Positions 55,564 to 64,000 of a stretch of 64,000 nucleotides of DNA are shown piece after piece (positions within the stretch are counted from its first letter, which is position 1; every line of letters starts with the position of its first letter). This DNA comes from Prochlorococcus sp. RS04 (GTDB lineage: Bacteria > Cyanobacteriota > Cyanobacteriia > PCC-6307 > Cyanobiaceae). The DNA is taken from positions 682,001 through 746,000 of the forward strand of contig NZ_CP018346.1 in the NCBI RefSeq assembly GCF_001989455.1, given 5' to 3'. The notes below the pieces were generated by a model. The model had not been told where the DNA came from, made no database searches, and saw nothing but the letters and a program-made list of their open reading frames with translations. The position numbers and the translations under genes are program-made.

Positions 55564-55866
55564 ATGGCTACCCGCCAAAACTCAACTAATGGGAAGCCTA
55601 AATCCCCCAGAATTCAAGTAGTTCTTCCAGAATTAATATGTGAGCAATTAACTATTTTGGCCGATAATGAATCTAGGACAGTAAGTAATATGGCAAAAGT
55701 GTTAATACAAGAGGGTATAAAAAAATATTTCGAAAAAGAAAGTAAATCACCGCTTTCAGAAAATAATTTAAATACTGATAAATTTAGAGATGAACTTGAA
55801 AAACAAAACGTCAGAAGATTAAAAAGAGCTCCTCAAAGGATTAGATACTATAAAAAATCTGATTAA
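55564..55866 (+). CDS. ribbon-helix-helix DNA-binding protein
   Basis: 100 residues. The RHH core spans about residues 17-48: SPRIQVVLPELICEQLTILA then NESRTVSNMAKVLIQEGIKK, with the typical strand (IQVVLP) and two helices. A 50-residue Lys/Arg-rich tail follows (RRLKRAPQRIRYYKKSD). CopG/Arc-type fold. Expected to repress its own promoter. Not next to a toxin, so a toxin-antitoxin role is not supported. Ends 6 nt before the convergent KtrA-like gene stop. Confidence 0.8.
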   Translation: MATRQNSTNGKPKSPRIQVVLPELICEQLTILADNESRTVSNMAKVLIQEGIKKYFEKESKSPLSENNLNTDKFRDELEKQNVRRLKRAPQRIRYYKKSD

Positions 55867-55872
55867 AAATAA

Positions 55873-56577
55873 TTAATTTTGAGGCAATTTCTGTAAATCT
55901 ACAGTTTTACCCATGACTACCAAAATATTTCCTCTTTCCAAAATATATTTTGCTGGAGGATTAACTGTTAACTCTTCAGCAGGTCCTGCAGCAAGAACAT
56001 TTACTAAATAATTTTTCCTCAAATTTAAATCTCTTAAAGATCTTCCAATAAATTCCTCTGGAACTGTTATTTCATCTATACCAGTTTGATTATCTAGTTC
56101 CAATCTTTCGATTAGGTTTGGTCTTACTAGTTCTAAACCTAATCTTTCTCCTTGCATCCTAGATGGGAAAACAACTTTATCTGCACCTACTCTTTTTAAC
56201 ATTTTTTCGTGCAAGTCACTGGTAGCTCTCGCTATTACTCTTTTCACTTTGCTACCTTCACTATCCTTAGCAATAAGAGTAGTAGTTATACTTGCTTCAA
56301 TGGGTTCACTAATACCCACAACAACAGTATTCATTTCAAGAATTCCCGATTCCTTCATAGACTCTTCATCAGTACAATCTACAACTCTCGCTTCTATCGA
56401 AGGTTCTAATTGTCTTAAATCGTCAATAGCTTTTTCCGAATAATCTGCAGCCAAAACATCTGCACCATTACTAATAAGTTCTCTGCAAACTGCGGTTCCA
56501 AATCTTCCAACGCCGACAACTGCAAAAGTGAGTGCTTCATTTTCTCTCTTTTGAGACCACTGCCACCAATCAGCCAT
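55873..56577 (-). CDS. KtrA/TrkA-type potassium channel regulatory protein
   Basis: 234 residues with an RCK Rossmann domain (VVGVGRFGTAVCRELISNGA, ADYSEKAIDDL, VVDCTDEESMKESGIL) and a C-terminal TrkA-C domain (GIDEITVPEEFIGRSLRDLN). It binds NAD(H)/ATP and gates the transporter encoded next door. Starts 18 nt after the transporter gene stop on the same strand, so it lies downstream in the same operon. Confidence 0.93.
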   Translation of the reverse strand: MADWWQWSQKRENEALTFAVVGVGRFGTAVCRELISNGADVLAADYSEKAIDDLRQLEPSIEARVVDCTDEESMKESGILEMNTVVVGISEPIEASITTTLIAKDSEGSKVKRVIARATSDLHEKMLKRVGADKVVFPSRMQGERLGLELVRPNLIERLELDNQTGIDEITVPEEFIGRSLRDLNLRKNYLVNVLAAGPAEELTVNPPAKYILERGNILVVMGKTVDLQKLPQN

Positions 56578-56595
56578 AATAAAACTCAGTCAATT

Positions 56596-57999
56596 CTAAA
56601 CATATAGATCAGCCCTAGGATAGCCAATTCTCTTTTGTCTATCTATTCTACTCTTATAAAGAGCCTGCCAAAGTGCACTTAAAAGCAAAAGGATCCCAAG
56701 TCTGCCCACAAACATACCCACAATAAGAATAAATTGACCAAAATGATTTAATTTTGCAGTTAAACCAATATCAAAACCAACTGTTGCAAATGCAGATATG
56801 CAAGTGAACAGAATTTCTAGAAATGTAAAGGATTCTTTTTTAACAAAAGTATTAGTTGTACTAAGTAACATTGCCATTAAAAGAACAAAAAGCAAAGATC
56901 CAACTGTTATTCCAACTGCTTTTAGAATAACTTTATCTGAAATTAATCTATTGCTAATAATTACATCTTTCTGACCTCTTAAAGTTGATCTAGTTGCAGC
57001 CATTAAAGCAATAAATGTAGTTGTTTTTATTCCTCCACCAGTACCTCCGGTACTTGCTCCAATAAACATAAGTGTCATTAATAATAAGAGGCCCGTATCT
57101 GATATAGAGTTCAAAGAAATCGGAAAATTTGTAAAGCCTGCAGTTCTTGCACTTACTGTTTCGAAGATAGATGACATTAACCGTTCAAACAGATTTAAAT
57201 CATTAAAAAATTGACTATTTAGCAATGATTCAGTGATAAAGAATCCTAGTGATCCAAACAATATTAGAGACAAACTTGTCCTAATAACCAGTCTGGAATG
57301 AAGGCTTAATTTCCTATAAGAAAGATTTTTTTTATGACTCCAAATATCATCAATAACCCGCCAGCCCAATCCACCCATAACAATGAGAAAAACAAAAACA
57401 CTATTCACCAAATAATTGGTTCTATAGTCTTGAAGACTATTTGACATTAAAGAAAATCCTGCATTGTTATATGCAGAAATACTATGAAAAATCGAGGACC
57501 ATAGTCTTTCCCAATTATTTTGAATATCTACAAATCCAAAAGAATATAAGACAATTGCGCCCAAGGATATGATACTAATCGCCGTAATAGCAATGCTTTG
57601 AAAAGTTCGACCAATTCCTCCAACTCCAAATTCATCTAAAGTCTTTCCTTTGTCTAATCTCGTTCTGAGTTTTGTCCCCTTTACAACAAACCCTTGTAAA
57701 AATGTTGTAATGGCCATTAATCCTAGACCACCTGATAAAAGCATAAAAGCTAAGAAAACTTGGCCAAAGAAATTTAAATCAACACCAATATCTATTATGG
57801 TTAAGCCGGTAACGGTTATAGCAGAAGTTGATGTAAAAAATGCTTCCCACAAACCAACCTTTGAAGATGAACATAATGGAGAACTCAAAATTAAAGTTCC
57901 AAGACAAATAATAAATAAACCTGTAACAATAGTAAACTGAGGTACAGATAGCTTTTTGTAAGCATCTTTTAACTTATAAACTTTACTTGAGAATTTCAC
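56596..57999 (-). CDS. KtrB/TrkG-type potassium transporter
   Basis: 467 residues with eight-helix/four-pore-loop K+ uptake architecture: AFFTSTSAITVTGLTIIDIG, ISAYNNAGFSLMS, ETVSARTAGFTNFPI and MFIGASTGGTGGGIKTTTF, CISAFATVGFDIGLT. The selectivity-filter glycines are present in these loops. In cyanobacteria Ktr supports osmoadaptation, often Na+-dependent. In a three-gene unit: SLC13-type gene, this, then KtrA-like gene. Confidence 0.93.
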   Translation of the reverse strand: MKFSSKVYKLKDAYKKLSVPQFTIVTGLFIICLGTLILSSPLCSSSKVGLWEAFFTSTSAITVTGLTIIDIGVDLNFFGQVFLAFMLLSGGLGLMAITTFLQGFVVKGTKLRTRLDKGKTLDEFGVGGIGRTFQSIAITAISIISLGAIVLYSFGFVDIQNNWERLWSSIFHSISAYNNAGFSLMSNSLQDYRTNYLVNSVFVFLIVMGGLGWRVIDDIWSHKKNLSYRKLSLHSRLVIRTSLSLILFGSLGFFITESLLNSQFFNDLNLFERLMSSIFETVSARTAGFTNFPISLNSISDTGLLLLMTLMFIGASTGGTGGGIKTTTFIALMAATRSTLRGQKDVIISNRLISDKVILKAVGITVGSLLFVLLMAMLLSTTNTFVKKESFTFLEILFTCISAFATVGFDIGLTAKLNHFGQFILIVGMFVGRLGILLLLSALWQALYKSRIDRQKRIGYPRADLYV

Positions 58000-58003
58000 G
58001 ATA

Positions 58004-59812
58004 TTACCCGTAATTTAAAATTATCAATGCCGGTACTGTAAAAGACATTATAAGTGTTAATCCAGCTCCGTATTTTGCGATATCAAAAAACCTATATCTT
58101 CCAGGACCATAAACCATTAAATTTGTTTGATAACCCATTGGAGTCAAGAAAGATTGACTAGCACCAAATAAAACAAGCATTATTAAAGCACTTGGTGAAA
58201 TCCCTAAAACATTTGAGAATTCAATAGCAACAGGCAAAATCAAAGCCACCGAAGCAGCATTACTTATAAATTGTGTAAGAATAACTGTCGATACAAAAAT
58301 TAGGACTAGTGCAAAATACAGAGGCATTCCATTAAGGGCAAAATTTAGATTGACAGCAATTAAATCTGCTAATCCTGTTACTTGCATAGCCACACTAAAA
58401 CATGATAAGGACCCCAACAATAAAATGACGTCTAACCTAATTGATTTTTGAATCTCTGCAGGTCTTAAACATCCACAAGCAACCATAGCAATTACTGCTA
58501 AAAGAACTGAACCTACTAATGGAATATTAGAAACCGAAGGCAAAACTACCATTCCTATTGCAATTGCAATTGATATAGGTTTTTTTATCAAAAAAGGTAA
58601 GTCATCTTCGAATTGATCTAAAACAAGTAAATCATTACTAGCTTGCAAACCTCTTATTGAATCTAACGGTGCTTGCAATAATAAAACATCTCCAGCCCTT
58701 AAAACAGCTTGACCTAATCTCTCCTGAACAGTTTGTTGACCTCTTCTTAATGCTAAAACCGTTGCATTATGACGCTGCCTAAATCTTAATTCTCTCAAAC
58801 TTGCACCCGCTAGAGTTGAACCAGCTGGCAACAGGGCTTCAAAGGTCTTAGTACCTTCATCATCTGAGAAAACATTAGCTGCATCGAAAGAAGTTTTGTT
58901 TTCTCCTAACAAAATGGTATGTTCCTGCTGCAATCTAAATAAGTCAGCTCTTGTAACTCGGATTATTAATCTATCATCCGGCTCAATCTTTCTATCAGCC
59001 AAAGGAGGAAGAATAACTTTTCCATTTCGTTGCAATTCCAGAACATCAACGTCAAATCGTCTTTGCAATCTACTATTTCTGACAGATTGTCCAACTAATT
59101 CTGAAGTAGAGGGAATAGTAACTTCAGTAAAATATATATTCATATCACCATTTTTAACAAACTCCTTCTCTCTTCCTCTATCAGGCAAAAGCATGTCAGA
59201 AACTAGAATCATATAGGTTGTACCTATAAGCCACACAGGAATTCCTATTGAAGTCAAACTAAATAATTCCAAAGCTCCATAACCTAATTGTTGACTAATA
59301 TCACTTACAAGAAGATTTACTGAGCTGCCTAATAATGTCAGAGTTCCACCGAGTAAAGTAGCAAAAGAAAGAGGTAATAAAACTTTTGATGGGGATATAT
59401 TTCTTCGCTCGCACCAACTTTCAATTAAAGGTAACAAAGATGCCACTACTGGTGTATTAGGCACAATTCCAGATATTGGAGCAATCAAAAAAGCTATTAA
59501 AGAAATTAATTTCCTAGGAGTTCTTATTCTTTCAGAAGAAATCAATTCTCTTACTCTGTCTAAAGCACCACTTTTAAATAATGCAGAAGAAACTGCGAAT
59601 AAACCCATAAGAGTAATTAAGGAAGGGCTACCAAATCCAGCTAAAGCTTTTTCAGGAGAAAGGACACCTGTAGCTATGAATATTCCAACACATAACAAAC
59701 CAGTCAATTCTGGCGCAATAGTATTTTTTATAAATAAAATTATAGACATTATTAAAACAACTACCGTTAAAAACGCATCAAAATTATTAATAATTACTGC
59801 AATTAAATTCAT
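58004..59812 (-). CDS. SLC13/DASS-type anion symporter with TrkA-C domains
   Basis: 602 residues: an N-terminal membrane domain with about 10-12 helices (TGLLCVGIFIATGVLSPEKA, ISGIVPNTPVVASLLPLIES), a central cytosolic pair of TrkA-C domains (STSELVGQSVRNSRLQRRFD, PAGSTLAGASLRELRFRQRH), and more helices (NAASVALILPVAIEFSNVLG). Substrate might be sulfate or dicarboxylate. Its stop is 4 nt from the KtrB start, so an operon linking ion transport is clear. Confidence 0.9.
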   Translation of the reverse strand: MNLIAVIINNFDAFLTVVVLIMSIILFIKNTIAPELTGLLCVGIFIATGVLSPEKALAGFGSPSLITLMGLFAVSSALFKSGALDRVRELISSERIRTPRKLISLIAFLIAPISGIVPNTPVVASLLPLIESWCERRNISPSKVLLPLSFATLLGGTLTLLGSSVNLLVSDISQQLGYGALELFSLTSIGIPVWLIGTTYMILVSDMLLPDRGREKEFVKNGDMNIYFTEVTIPSTSELVGQSVRNSRLQRRFDVDVLELQRNGKVILPPLADRKIEPDDRLIIRVTRADLFRLQQEHTILLGENKTSFDAANVFSDDEGTKTFEALLPAGSTLAGASLRELRFRQRHNATVLALRRGQQTVQERLGQAVLRAGDVLLLQAPLDSIRGLQASNDLLVLDQFEDDLPFLIKKPISIAIAIGMVVLPSVSNIPLVGSVLLAVIAMVACGCLRPAEIQKSIRLDVILLLGSLSCFSVAMQVTGLADLIAVNLNFALNGMPLYFALVLIFVSTVILTQFISNAASVALILPVAIEFSNVLGISPSALIMLVLFGASQSFLTPMGYQTNLMVYGPGRYRFFDIAKYGAGLTLIMSFTVPALIILNYG

Positions 59813-59861
59813 ACGAAAGTTATTTAACTCAATATACCCAAAAACAAAATTTCAAAAAAGT

Positions 59862-61055
59862 TTAATTGGAATTATCTTTTTTAAGAAACTTTTTAAAAAT
59901 AGATTTTTTTTGGAATATCCATGAAGATGCAGATTTTAAGCTTTCAGTAATATCAGGCAACTTGGAAGCATATATTAGTCTTCTTGCCTCAAAGGCCAAT
60001 TTCCCAGATAAAGTAACCCCAAGCCCGGAAATTGAAGCTTCGCCTATTCCTAAGCTAATCATTTCACCATTGTCTTTAAATTCAAAGGGTAGAGGATCCT
60101 TCCCTTGAATTAAAAGTTCTAAATTATTAGCCAGATGATTTCCCTCCTGCATAGCGACCTGAGCAGTTATGGGTAAATCCTCCATGCCTTCAATAACTGA
60201 AATATCGCCAATAGCAAAACAGTTTTTATATTTTTCTATTTGCAAATTATTATTAACTAAAATTCGTCCAAATTTTTTTGTTATTTGATCAGTTTCTAAG
60301 TAAGACAAATTAGGGGTCACGCCTGCAGTCCAAATAACAATATCTTTATCCAAAGAAGTTATTCCAGCCTCACTAGAAATACTAATTTTAGTTTCTGAGA
60401 CTTCTTTAACTATGGAATTCAAAAGAACGTTTATTTTTCTTTTTTCTAATGCCTTCTCTGCTTGCTCTCTATTAAAAATTTTGTTTTTATTGAGGATTTC
60501 ATTTGATTTTTCTATTACATTAATTTCAAATTGGTCTGAAAATATATCTTTAATTTTGCATGCTAACTCAATGCCAGAGGGACCACCTCCAACTATAAAT
60601 AACTTTTTATGCAACGCAGTATCTTGTGATTTTTTTAAAAAAGAATTTAATTTATTTAGATCGTGAACATCATTAAAAAAATAACAATTTTCATCTATAC
60701 CTTTTATTAACAAACTATTTGGGATGGATCCTGTACAAATAACAAGATACTGATAACTTAATTTTAAATTGTCACTAAATTCAAGTATATTTTCTTTGAA
60801 AGAAATTTTAGTCAAACAATTTCTTAAAAAAGTTATGCCAGCATCAGAAAAAATATTTGCAAATTTTGGAGTGGCTTCCCAACTTCTTATTTCTTTACTT
60901 AAAACTTCGTACATTAGGGGTTTAAATATAAAGTTAGTTTCAGAATCAACTACAAGAATCGGCAAAGAAGGATTAAGATTTTTTAAATTCAAAGCAAATG
61001 TCATACCTGCAAAACCTGCTCCAACTATTACTATTGGTTTTTGTATTGATTTCAT
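59862..61055 (-). CDS. type II NAD(P)H dehydrogenase (Ndb-like)
   Basis: Single-subunit FAD enzyme that reduces quinone without pumping protons. 397 residues: FAD motif IVIVGAGFAGMTFALNLKNL, second nucleotide-binding motif KLFIVGGGPSGIELACKIKD, IVIWTAGVTPNLSYLE and CFAIGDISVIEG. Could be NdbB-type, linked in Synechocystis to phylloquinone maturation; subgroup not resolved. Minus strand, 49 nt after the SLC13 start. Confidence 0.88.
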   Translation of the reverse strand: MKSIQKPIVIVGAGFAGMTFALNLKNLNPSLPILVVDSETNFIFKPLMYEVLSKEIRSWEATPKFANIFSDAGITFLRNCLTKISFKENILEFSDNLKLSYQYLVICTGSIPNSLLIKGIDENCYFFNDVHDLNKLNSFLKKSQDTALHKKLFIVGGGPSGIELACKIKDIFSDQFEINVIEKSNEILNKNKIFNREQAEKALEKRKINVLLNSIVKEVSETKISISSEAGITSLDKDIVIWTAGVTPNLSYLETDQITKKFGRILVNNNLQIEKYKNCFAIGDISVIEGMEDLPITAQVAMQEGNHLANNLELLIQGKDPLPFEFKDNGEMISLGIGEASISGLGVTLSGKLAFEARRLIYASKLPDITESLKSASSWIFQKKSIFKKFLKKDNSN

Positions 61056-61150
61056 TAGAGAAATATTGTTATCCGTAAATGTATTATTAAACTATACGAA
61101 TAATTTTTAAATTAAGCGAAATAACATTAAACTCATAACGGGATTCAAGA

Positions 61151-61873
61151 ATGATTGAAAAAATCCACAAAGATATTCAAACTAACTTGAGGAAACATAA
61201 TCAAGAGTTAGTAGATATGAATCCTCAAGAAATGCTTTCGTGGGGTTATGAAAAGTTTGATAATCAATTTGCTATTACAACGAGTTTTGGTATACAGTCA
61301 TCAGTTCTTTTAGATATGGTCAGTAAATTATATCTACAAAAAAAAATCAAAATATTTTGGATTGATACAGGTTACCTGCCTCTAGAAACATACCATTACG
61401 CTGAAAAGCTTATTGATAATTTATCCTTAGAAGTTGAAGTTCTGCAAAGTGAATTATCTCCAGCAAGAATGGAGGCCAAATACGGAAAACTTTGGGAAAC
61501 AAATAAAGAGAGTGATTTAGATAAGTATCATGAGTTGAGAAAAATAAGACCTTTGGAAATTGGTCTAGAAAAATATAATATTTCCTGCTGGGCAAGCGGA
61601 GTTAGATCAAGTCAAACAGACAATAGAAACAAAATGAAATTCCTGGACATAATTCGTCAAAGACTCTCTTTAAGACCTTTATTAAATTGGACAAATAAAG
61701 ATATTTATTATTATATGGAAGAGAATAATTTACCTGCCCATCCACTTTTTATCAAAGGTTATTCTTCTGTAGGAGATTGGCATTCAAGCAGTCCCGATGG
61801 TATTGAAACAAAGGGCAGAGATACAAGATTTGGGGGGATTAAACAAGAATGTGGAATACACACTAATAATTAA
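61151..61873 (+). CDS. cysH: phosphoadenylyl-sulfate reductase, thioredoxin-dependent (CysH)
   Basis: Reduces PAPS to sulfite in assimilation. 240 residues: TTSFGIQSSVLLDMVSK (PP-motif), FWIDTGYLPLETYHYAEKL, SCWASGVRSSQTDNR and C-terminal KQECGIH. It lacks the double-Cys plus CxxC set of Fe-S APS reductases, so PAPS and thioredoxin are the expected substrate and donor. Followed by coaX after 15 nt, same strand. Confidence 0.94.
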   Translation: MIEKIHKDIQTNLRKHNQELVDMNPQEMLSWGYEKFDNQFAITTSFGIQSSVLLDMVSKLYLQKKIKIFWIDTGYLPLETYHYAEKLIDNLSLEVEVLQSELSPARMEAKYGKLWETNKESDLDKYHELRKIRPLEIGLEKYNISCWASGVRSSQTDNRNKMKFLDIIRQRLSLRPLLNWTNKDIYYYMEENNLPAHPLFIKGYSSVGDWHSSSPDGIETKGRDTRFGGIKQECGIHTNN

Positions 61874-61888
61874 AATGATCATAGAGTA

Positions 61889-62578
61889 ATGATCTCAGAT
61901 ATAAATTTTTTATTAGTAGGCAATAGTAGGCTTCACTGGGCAAAGTATTCTAAAAATCGATCTAAATTCTTTCATACCATGAAAGAGGAAAAAGTTCCCG
62001 AAAATATAGATCTTGATCAATTAATTTGGGCTTCTGTAGGAAAACTACCAAATTTTTTGCTGAAAAAAGAAAATGAGATAAAAACTAAAGATATTCATTT
62101 ATCAAATCTTCCTGATTATTTTGGAATTGATAGAGCTCTTGCTTGTCTCGCAGCTCTAAAAATTATTGAAAACCCTTTAAAAAAAGATTTTCTAATAGCA
62201 GATTTTGGAACAATATTATCGATAACAAAATTGAATTCAAATGGATCTATTATTGGAGGTCAACTTATTCCAGGTTTTCTAACACAATTAAAATCAATGG
62301 AACAAAATACAAAAAATCTTAAAGTTCCAAAAAAATATGATATTCCGATCAAAGATTTTTTAATAACTACAGAAGAAGCAATTTTAAAAGGAGTAATCAA
62401 CTCTCTTACTGGGGTGATTAATAATTTATTTAATCCTGAAAAAGATATTTTAGTAATCTGTGGTGGAGACTCTGAACTCCTGACAAAATCACTAAAGACT
62501 CAAAAAGAAAATATTATTAAAGCTCCTAATTTAGTTATGGAGGGAATGATTATTCACAACCTGACCATAAATAATTAG
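61889..62578 (+). CDS. coaX: type III pantothenate kinase (CoaX)
   Basis: ATP-dependent first step of coenzyme A synthesis. 229 residues in ASKHA fold: FLLVGNSRLHWAKY (Mg/phosphate motif in altered form), DYFGIDRALACLAAL (type III GxDR), FLIADFGTILSITKL and GGQLIPGFLTQL, with VICGGDSELLTK near the end. Diverged from the standard DxGNT and GTA motifs, as usual in Prochlorococcus. 4-bp overlap with the convergent bcp stop. Confidence 0.85.
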   Translation: MISDINFLLVGNSRLHWAKYSKNRSKFFHTMKEEKVPENIDLDQLIWASVGKLPNFLLKKENEIKTKDIHLSNLPDYFGIDRALACLAALKIIENPLKKDFLIADFGTILSITKLNSNGSIIGGQLIPGFLTQLKSMEQNTKNLKVPKKYDIPIKDFLITTEEAILKGVINSLTGVINNLFNPEKDILVICGGDSELLTKSLKTQKENIIKAPNLVMEGMIIHNLTINN

Positions 62579-63042
62579 CTTAACTTAAGGTCTGCAATTA
62601 TATGATCAGCCATTATTGCTGCTTTTACTTTTAAGTATATTTTTTCGATGTTACCATCAGTATCAATCAAAAAAGTATTTCTCATCATTCCCATATATTC
62701 TTTTCCCATGAATTTCTTAAGTCCATAGCTATCGTAATCAGAAGAAACTTTGAAAGGTTCAGGATCAGTTAAAAGAATAAAAGGTAAATTAAATTTTTCT
62801 ATAAACTTCTGATGAGAGGATGCATTATCTTTACTAATACCAAGCACAACAATATTATTTTTTTGGAGTAAATCCCAATTCTCTTTAAAATTACATGCTT
62901 CTTTAGTACATCCTGGAGTATTATCTTTTGGATAAAAATATAGTATTATTCTTTTACCTTTAAAATTACTAAGAGAAACTTCTTTCTCAAAAGAATCTTT
63001 TAATTTAAATTCTGGTGCTTTGTCGCCAACCTTAAGAGCCAT
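62575..63042 (-). CDS. bcp: peroxiredoxin Q (Bcp)
   Basis: Thiol peroxidase. From ATG 63042 the protein is 155 residues starting MALKVGDKAPEFKLKDSF; the frame extends upstream but the extra 12 residues do not fit the family. Peroxidatic Cys in YFYPKDNTPGCTKEACNFKE and the resolving Cys five residues later; FRNTFLIDTDGNIEKIY-like C-terminal region (MMRNTFLIDTDGN). Divergent from the PPTase gene, whose TTG start shares this base. Confidence 0.92.
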   Translation of the reverse strand: MALKVGDKAPEFKLKDSFEKEVSLSNFKGKRIILYFYPKDNTPGCTKEACNFKENWDLLQKNNIVVLGISKDNASSHQKFIEKFNLPFILLTDPEPFKVSSDYDSYGLKKFMGKEYMGMMRNTFLIDTDGNIEKIYLKVKAAIMADHIIADLKLS

Positions 63043-63698
63043 TGAAATTATTAAATAAGTATAGATATAAAATACCAAAAATTTGGTTTTATGAGATTAA
63101 AGGTGTGCAAGATGTCGCAACGTTAGAAGAAATTAAAACCGCAAAAAACCTAACAAGTTCAAGATCAAAGATTTTTTTAGAAACAAGAGCGTATTTGCGA
63201 CAATCACTTTCAACACTTTTTGGATTAGACCCCCTCAAAATTCCAATTAATGCTCTTCCTGGAGAACCTCCAAGTTTACCCTCTGGGATGGGAAATATTA
63301 GTTTAAGTCATTGTAAAGATGCCATTATTATAGTCTGGCATAAAAGTAAAATAGGGATTGATATTGAGAGAACAGATAGAGATTTTAATCATATAAAATT
63401 TGCAGAAAAATATTTTTTTCATACCAATAAATCAAACCATAATAATTATTTGACAAAAAATATGATATTAAATCAATGGTGTACTGTTGAAGCGGCTATA
63501 AAATGGAATCATGGAAAATTAGCTAAAGATATTAACCATTGGCAATATTTTGAAAATCCAAAGGCGTTAATTCATAAGAAGAAGAACATACATTTAAATT
63601 ATTCACAGATTAATTTCCATAATTGGACTATCGCTTTAGCCTACGAAGAAAAAACTTCTTTAAATCCTGAGATTATTTGTTGTTCGAAAAATTTTTAG
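63042..63698 (+). CDS. 4'-phosphopantetheinyl transferase (Sfp/HetI-like)
   Basis: Activates acyl-carrier and peptide-carrier proteins by attaching phosphopantetheine. 218 residues: IWFYEIKGVQD near the start, LFGLDPLKIPINALPGEPPS, NISLSHCKDAIIIVW (the SxSHxxx region), IGIDIERTDRD (Mg-binding Asp/Glu) and NQWCTVEAAIKWNHGKL (the WxxxEAxxK motif). The only start before the conserved region is TTG at 63042, which overlaps the bcp start codon on the other strand. Confidence 0.9.
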   Translation: MKLLNKYRYKIPKIWFYEIKGVQDVATLEEIKTAKNLTSSRSKIFLETRAYLRQSLSTLFGLDPLKIPINALPGEPPSLPSGMGNISLSHCKDAIIIVWHKSKIGIDIERTDRDFNHIKFAEKYFFHTNKSNHNNYLTKNMILNQWCTVEAAIKWNHGKLAKDINHWQYFENPKALIHKKKNIHLNYSQINFHNWTIALAYEEKTSLNPEIICCSKNF

Positions 63699-64000
63699 TT
63701 TTCTGTTCTTCTAAGCAGTTCTTCATGTTGAGTTTTTTCCCATCCATTATTATTTGGTTCCCATATTTTTAAACCTCTTAAAGATTTGGGAAGATATTCT
63801 TGTGCGACCCAATTACCTGGATATTTATGAGGATTGACATAACTATTTGAATTATTTTTTAAATGAAGTGGCACATCAAAAGCATTGGTAGATTTTATTA
63901 TTTCAATTGCTTTGAAAATACTTTTCGTGCTGTTACTTTTTGGAGAAATAGCTAAATATAAAGAAGCCTGCGTTAAAAAATATAATCCTTCAGGAAAACC
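63695..64000 (-). CDS. rarA: RarA/MgsA-type replication-fork ATPase, C-terminal 101 residues
   Basis: Only the 3' end is in the window. Visible residues include YFLTQASLYLAISPKSNS, DVPLHLKNNSN, YVNPHKYPGNWVAQEYLPKS and RGLKIWEPNNNGWE. The NPHxYPGxWVxQxYLP pattern is diagnostic of the RarA/MgsA C-terminal domain. The AAA+ part lies beyond the edge. The stop overlaps the PPTase stop by 4 bp (convergent). Confidence 0.85.
   Translation of the reverse strand, partial: GFPEGLYFLTQASLYLAISPKSNSTKSIFKAIEIIKSTNAFDVPLHLKNNSNSYVNPHKYPGNWVAQEYLPKSLRGLKIWEPNNNGWEKTQHEELLRRTEN

Noticed and set aside
55564-55866. RHH protein as antitoxin of a toxin-antitoxin pair
   Set aside because: No toxin-like gene follows; the next gene is the convergent KtrA-like gene and the divergent protein resembles no toxin family.

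Overview
The window looks like chromosomal DNA of a high-light-adapted Prochlorococcus. It is very AT-rich by eye. It has short gaps, many overlapping or abutting genes, and a strictly cyanobacterial gene set: NDH-1 subunits NdhD/F/M/O, phytoene synthase and desaturases, Ycf3, Ycf33, Ycf34, RpaA, RpaB, a LysR regulator of RuBisCO type, an Hli protein and a PetL-like peptide. Proteins are small and Lys/Asn/Ile-rich, as in streamlined marine picocyanobacteria. Strain or subclade cannot be assigned from sequence reading alone.

Layout. 1-5.5 kb: ndhD (cut by the window edge), ndhF, an NnrU/Z-ISO-like membrane protein, rbcR, a DUF3172 protein and ndhM. 5.6-8 kb: carotenoid genes crtP-crtB. 8-10.6 kb: RNA-binding and tRNA-processing genes (RRM protein, CCA/poly(A) polymerase family, ycf34, tsaB). 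10.6-15.3 kb: a minus-strand lipid operon rpaB-plsX-fabH-fabD-plsC. 15.5-22.1 kb: radA, ycf3, Cu-type P-ATPase, tmk, holB, rpaA. 25-45 kb: housekeeping genes (ECF-type ATPase, cysK, DnaJ-like protein, ndhO, LpxB-like protein, Fe-S carrier, crtQ, hemD, rbfA, CRR7-like protein, aroK, tandem PTPS, RibD-like reductase, rimO, VKOR-Trx, nadB). 45.5-55.9 kb: radical SAM/PDZ protein, TolC, inositol-phosphatase family, YihY, hli, HtrA, ABC-F and several tiny genes. 55.9-61 kb: a K+/solute transport operon and a type II NADH dehydrogenase. 61-64 kb: cysH, coaX, bcp, a PPTase and the 3' end of rarA.

The one clearly accessory segment is a mini-island of about 1.8 kb (23228-25014) inserted at the 3' end of tRNA-Asn(GUU). 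It is bounded by a 14-bp direct repeat of the tRNA end. It holds an AlpA-like helix-turn-helix gene and a gene that reads as an AspBHI/MspJI-type, modification-dependent restriction endonuclease with a D-x20-QAK active site. An 11-bp iteron (TTTCCCCACCA) occurs two to three times, 65-68 bp inside each end. No integrase is present. The original tRNA terminator appears to have been displaced to the far end and replaced by one carried by the element. I infer a tycheposon-like or satellite defence cassette.

Other points of interest are an N-terminal NVAG-repeat extension on PlsX, direct abutment of rpaB to plsX, a carotenoid-isomerase candidate near crtP/crtB, a tandem PTPS whose first half has lost the catalytic His, an orphan Nif11-like peptide ending in GGL, and several tiny genes of about 30-60 codons.
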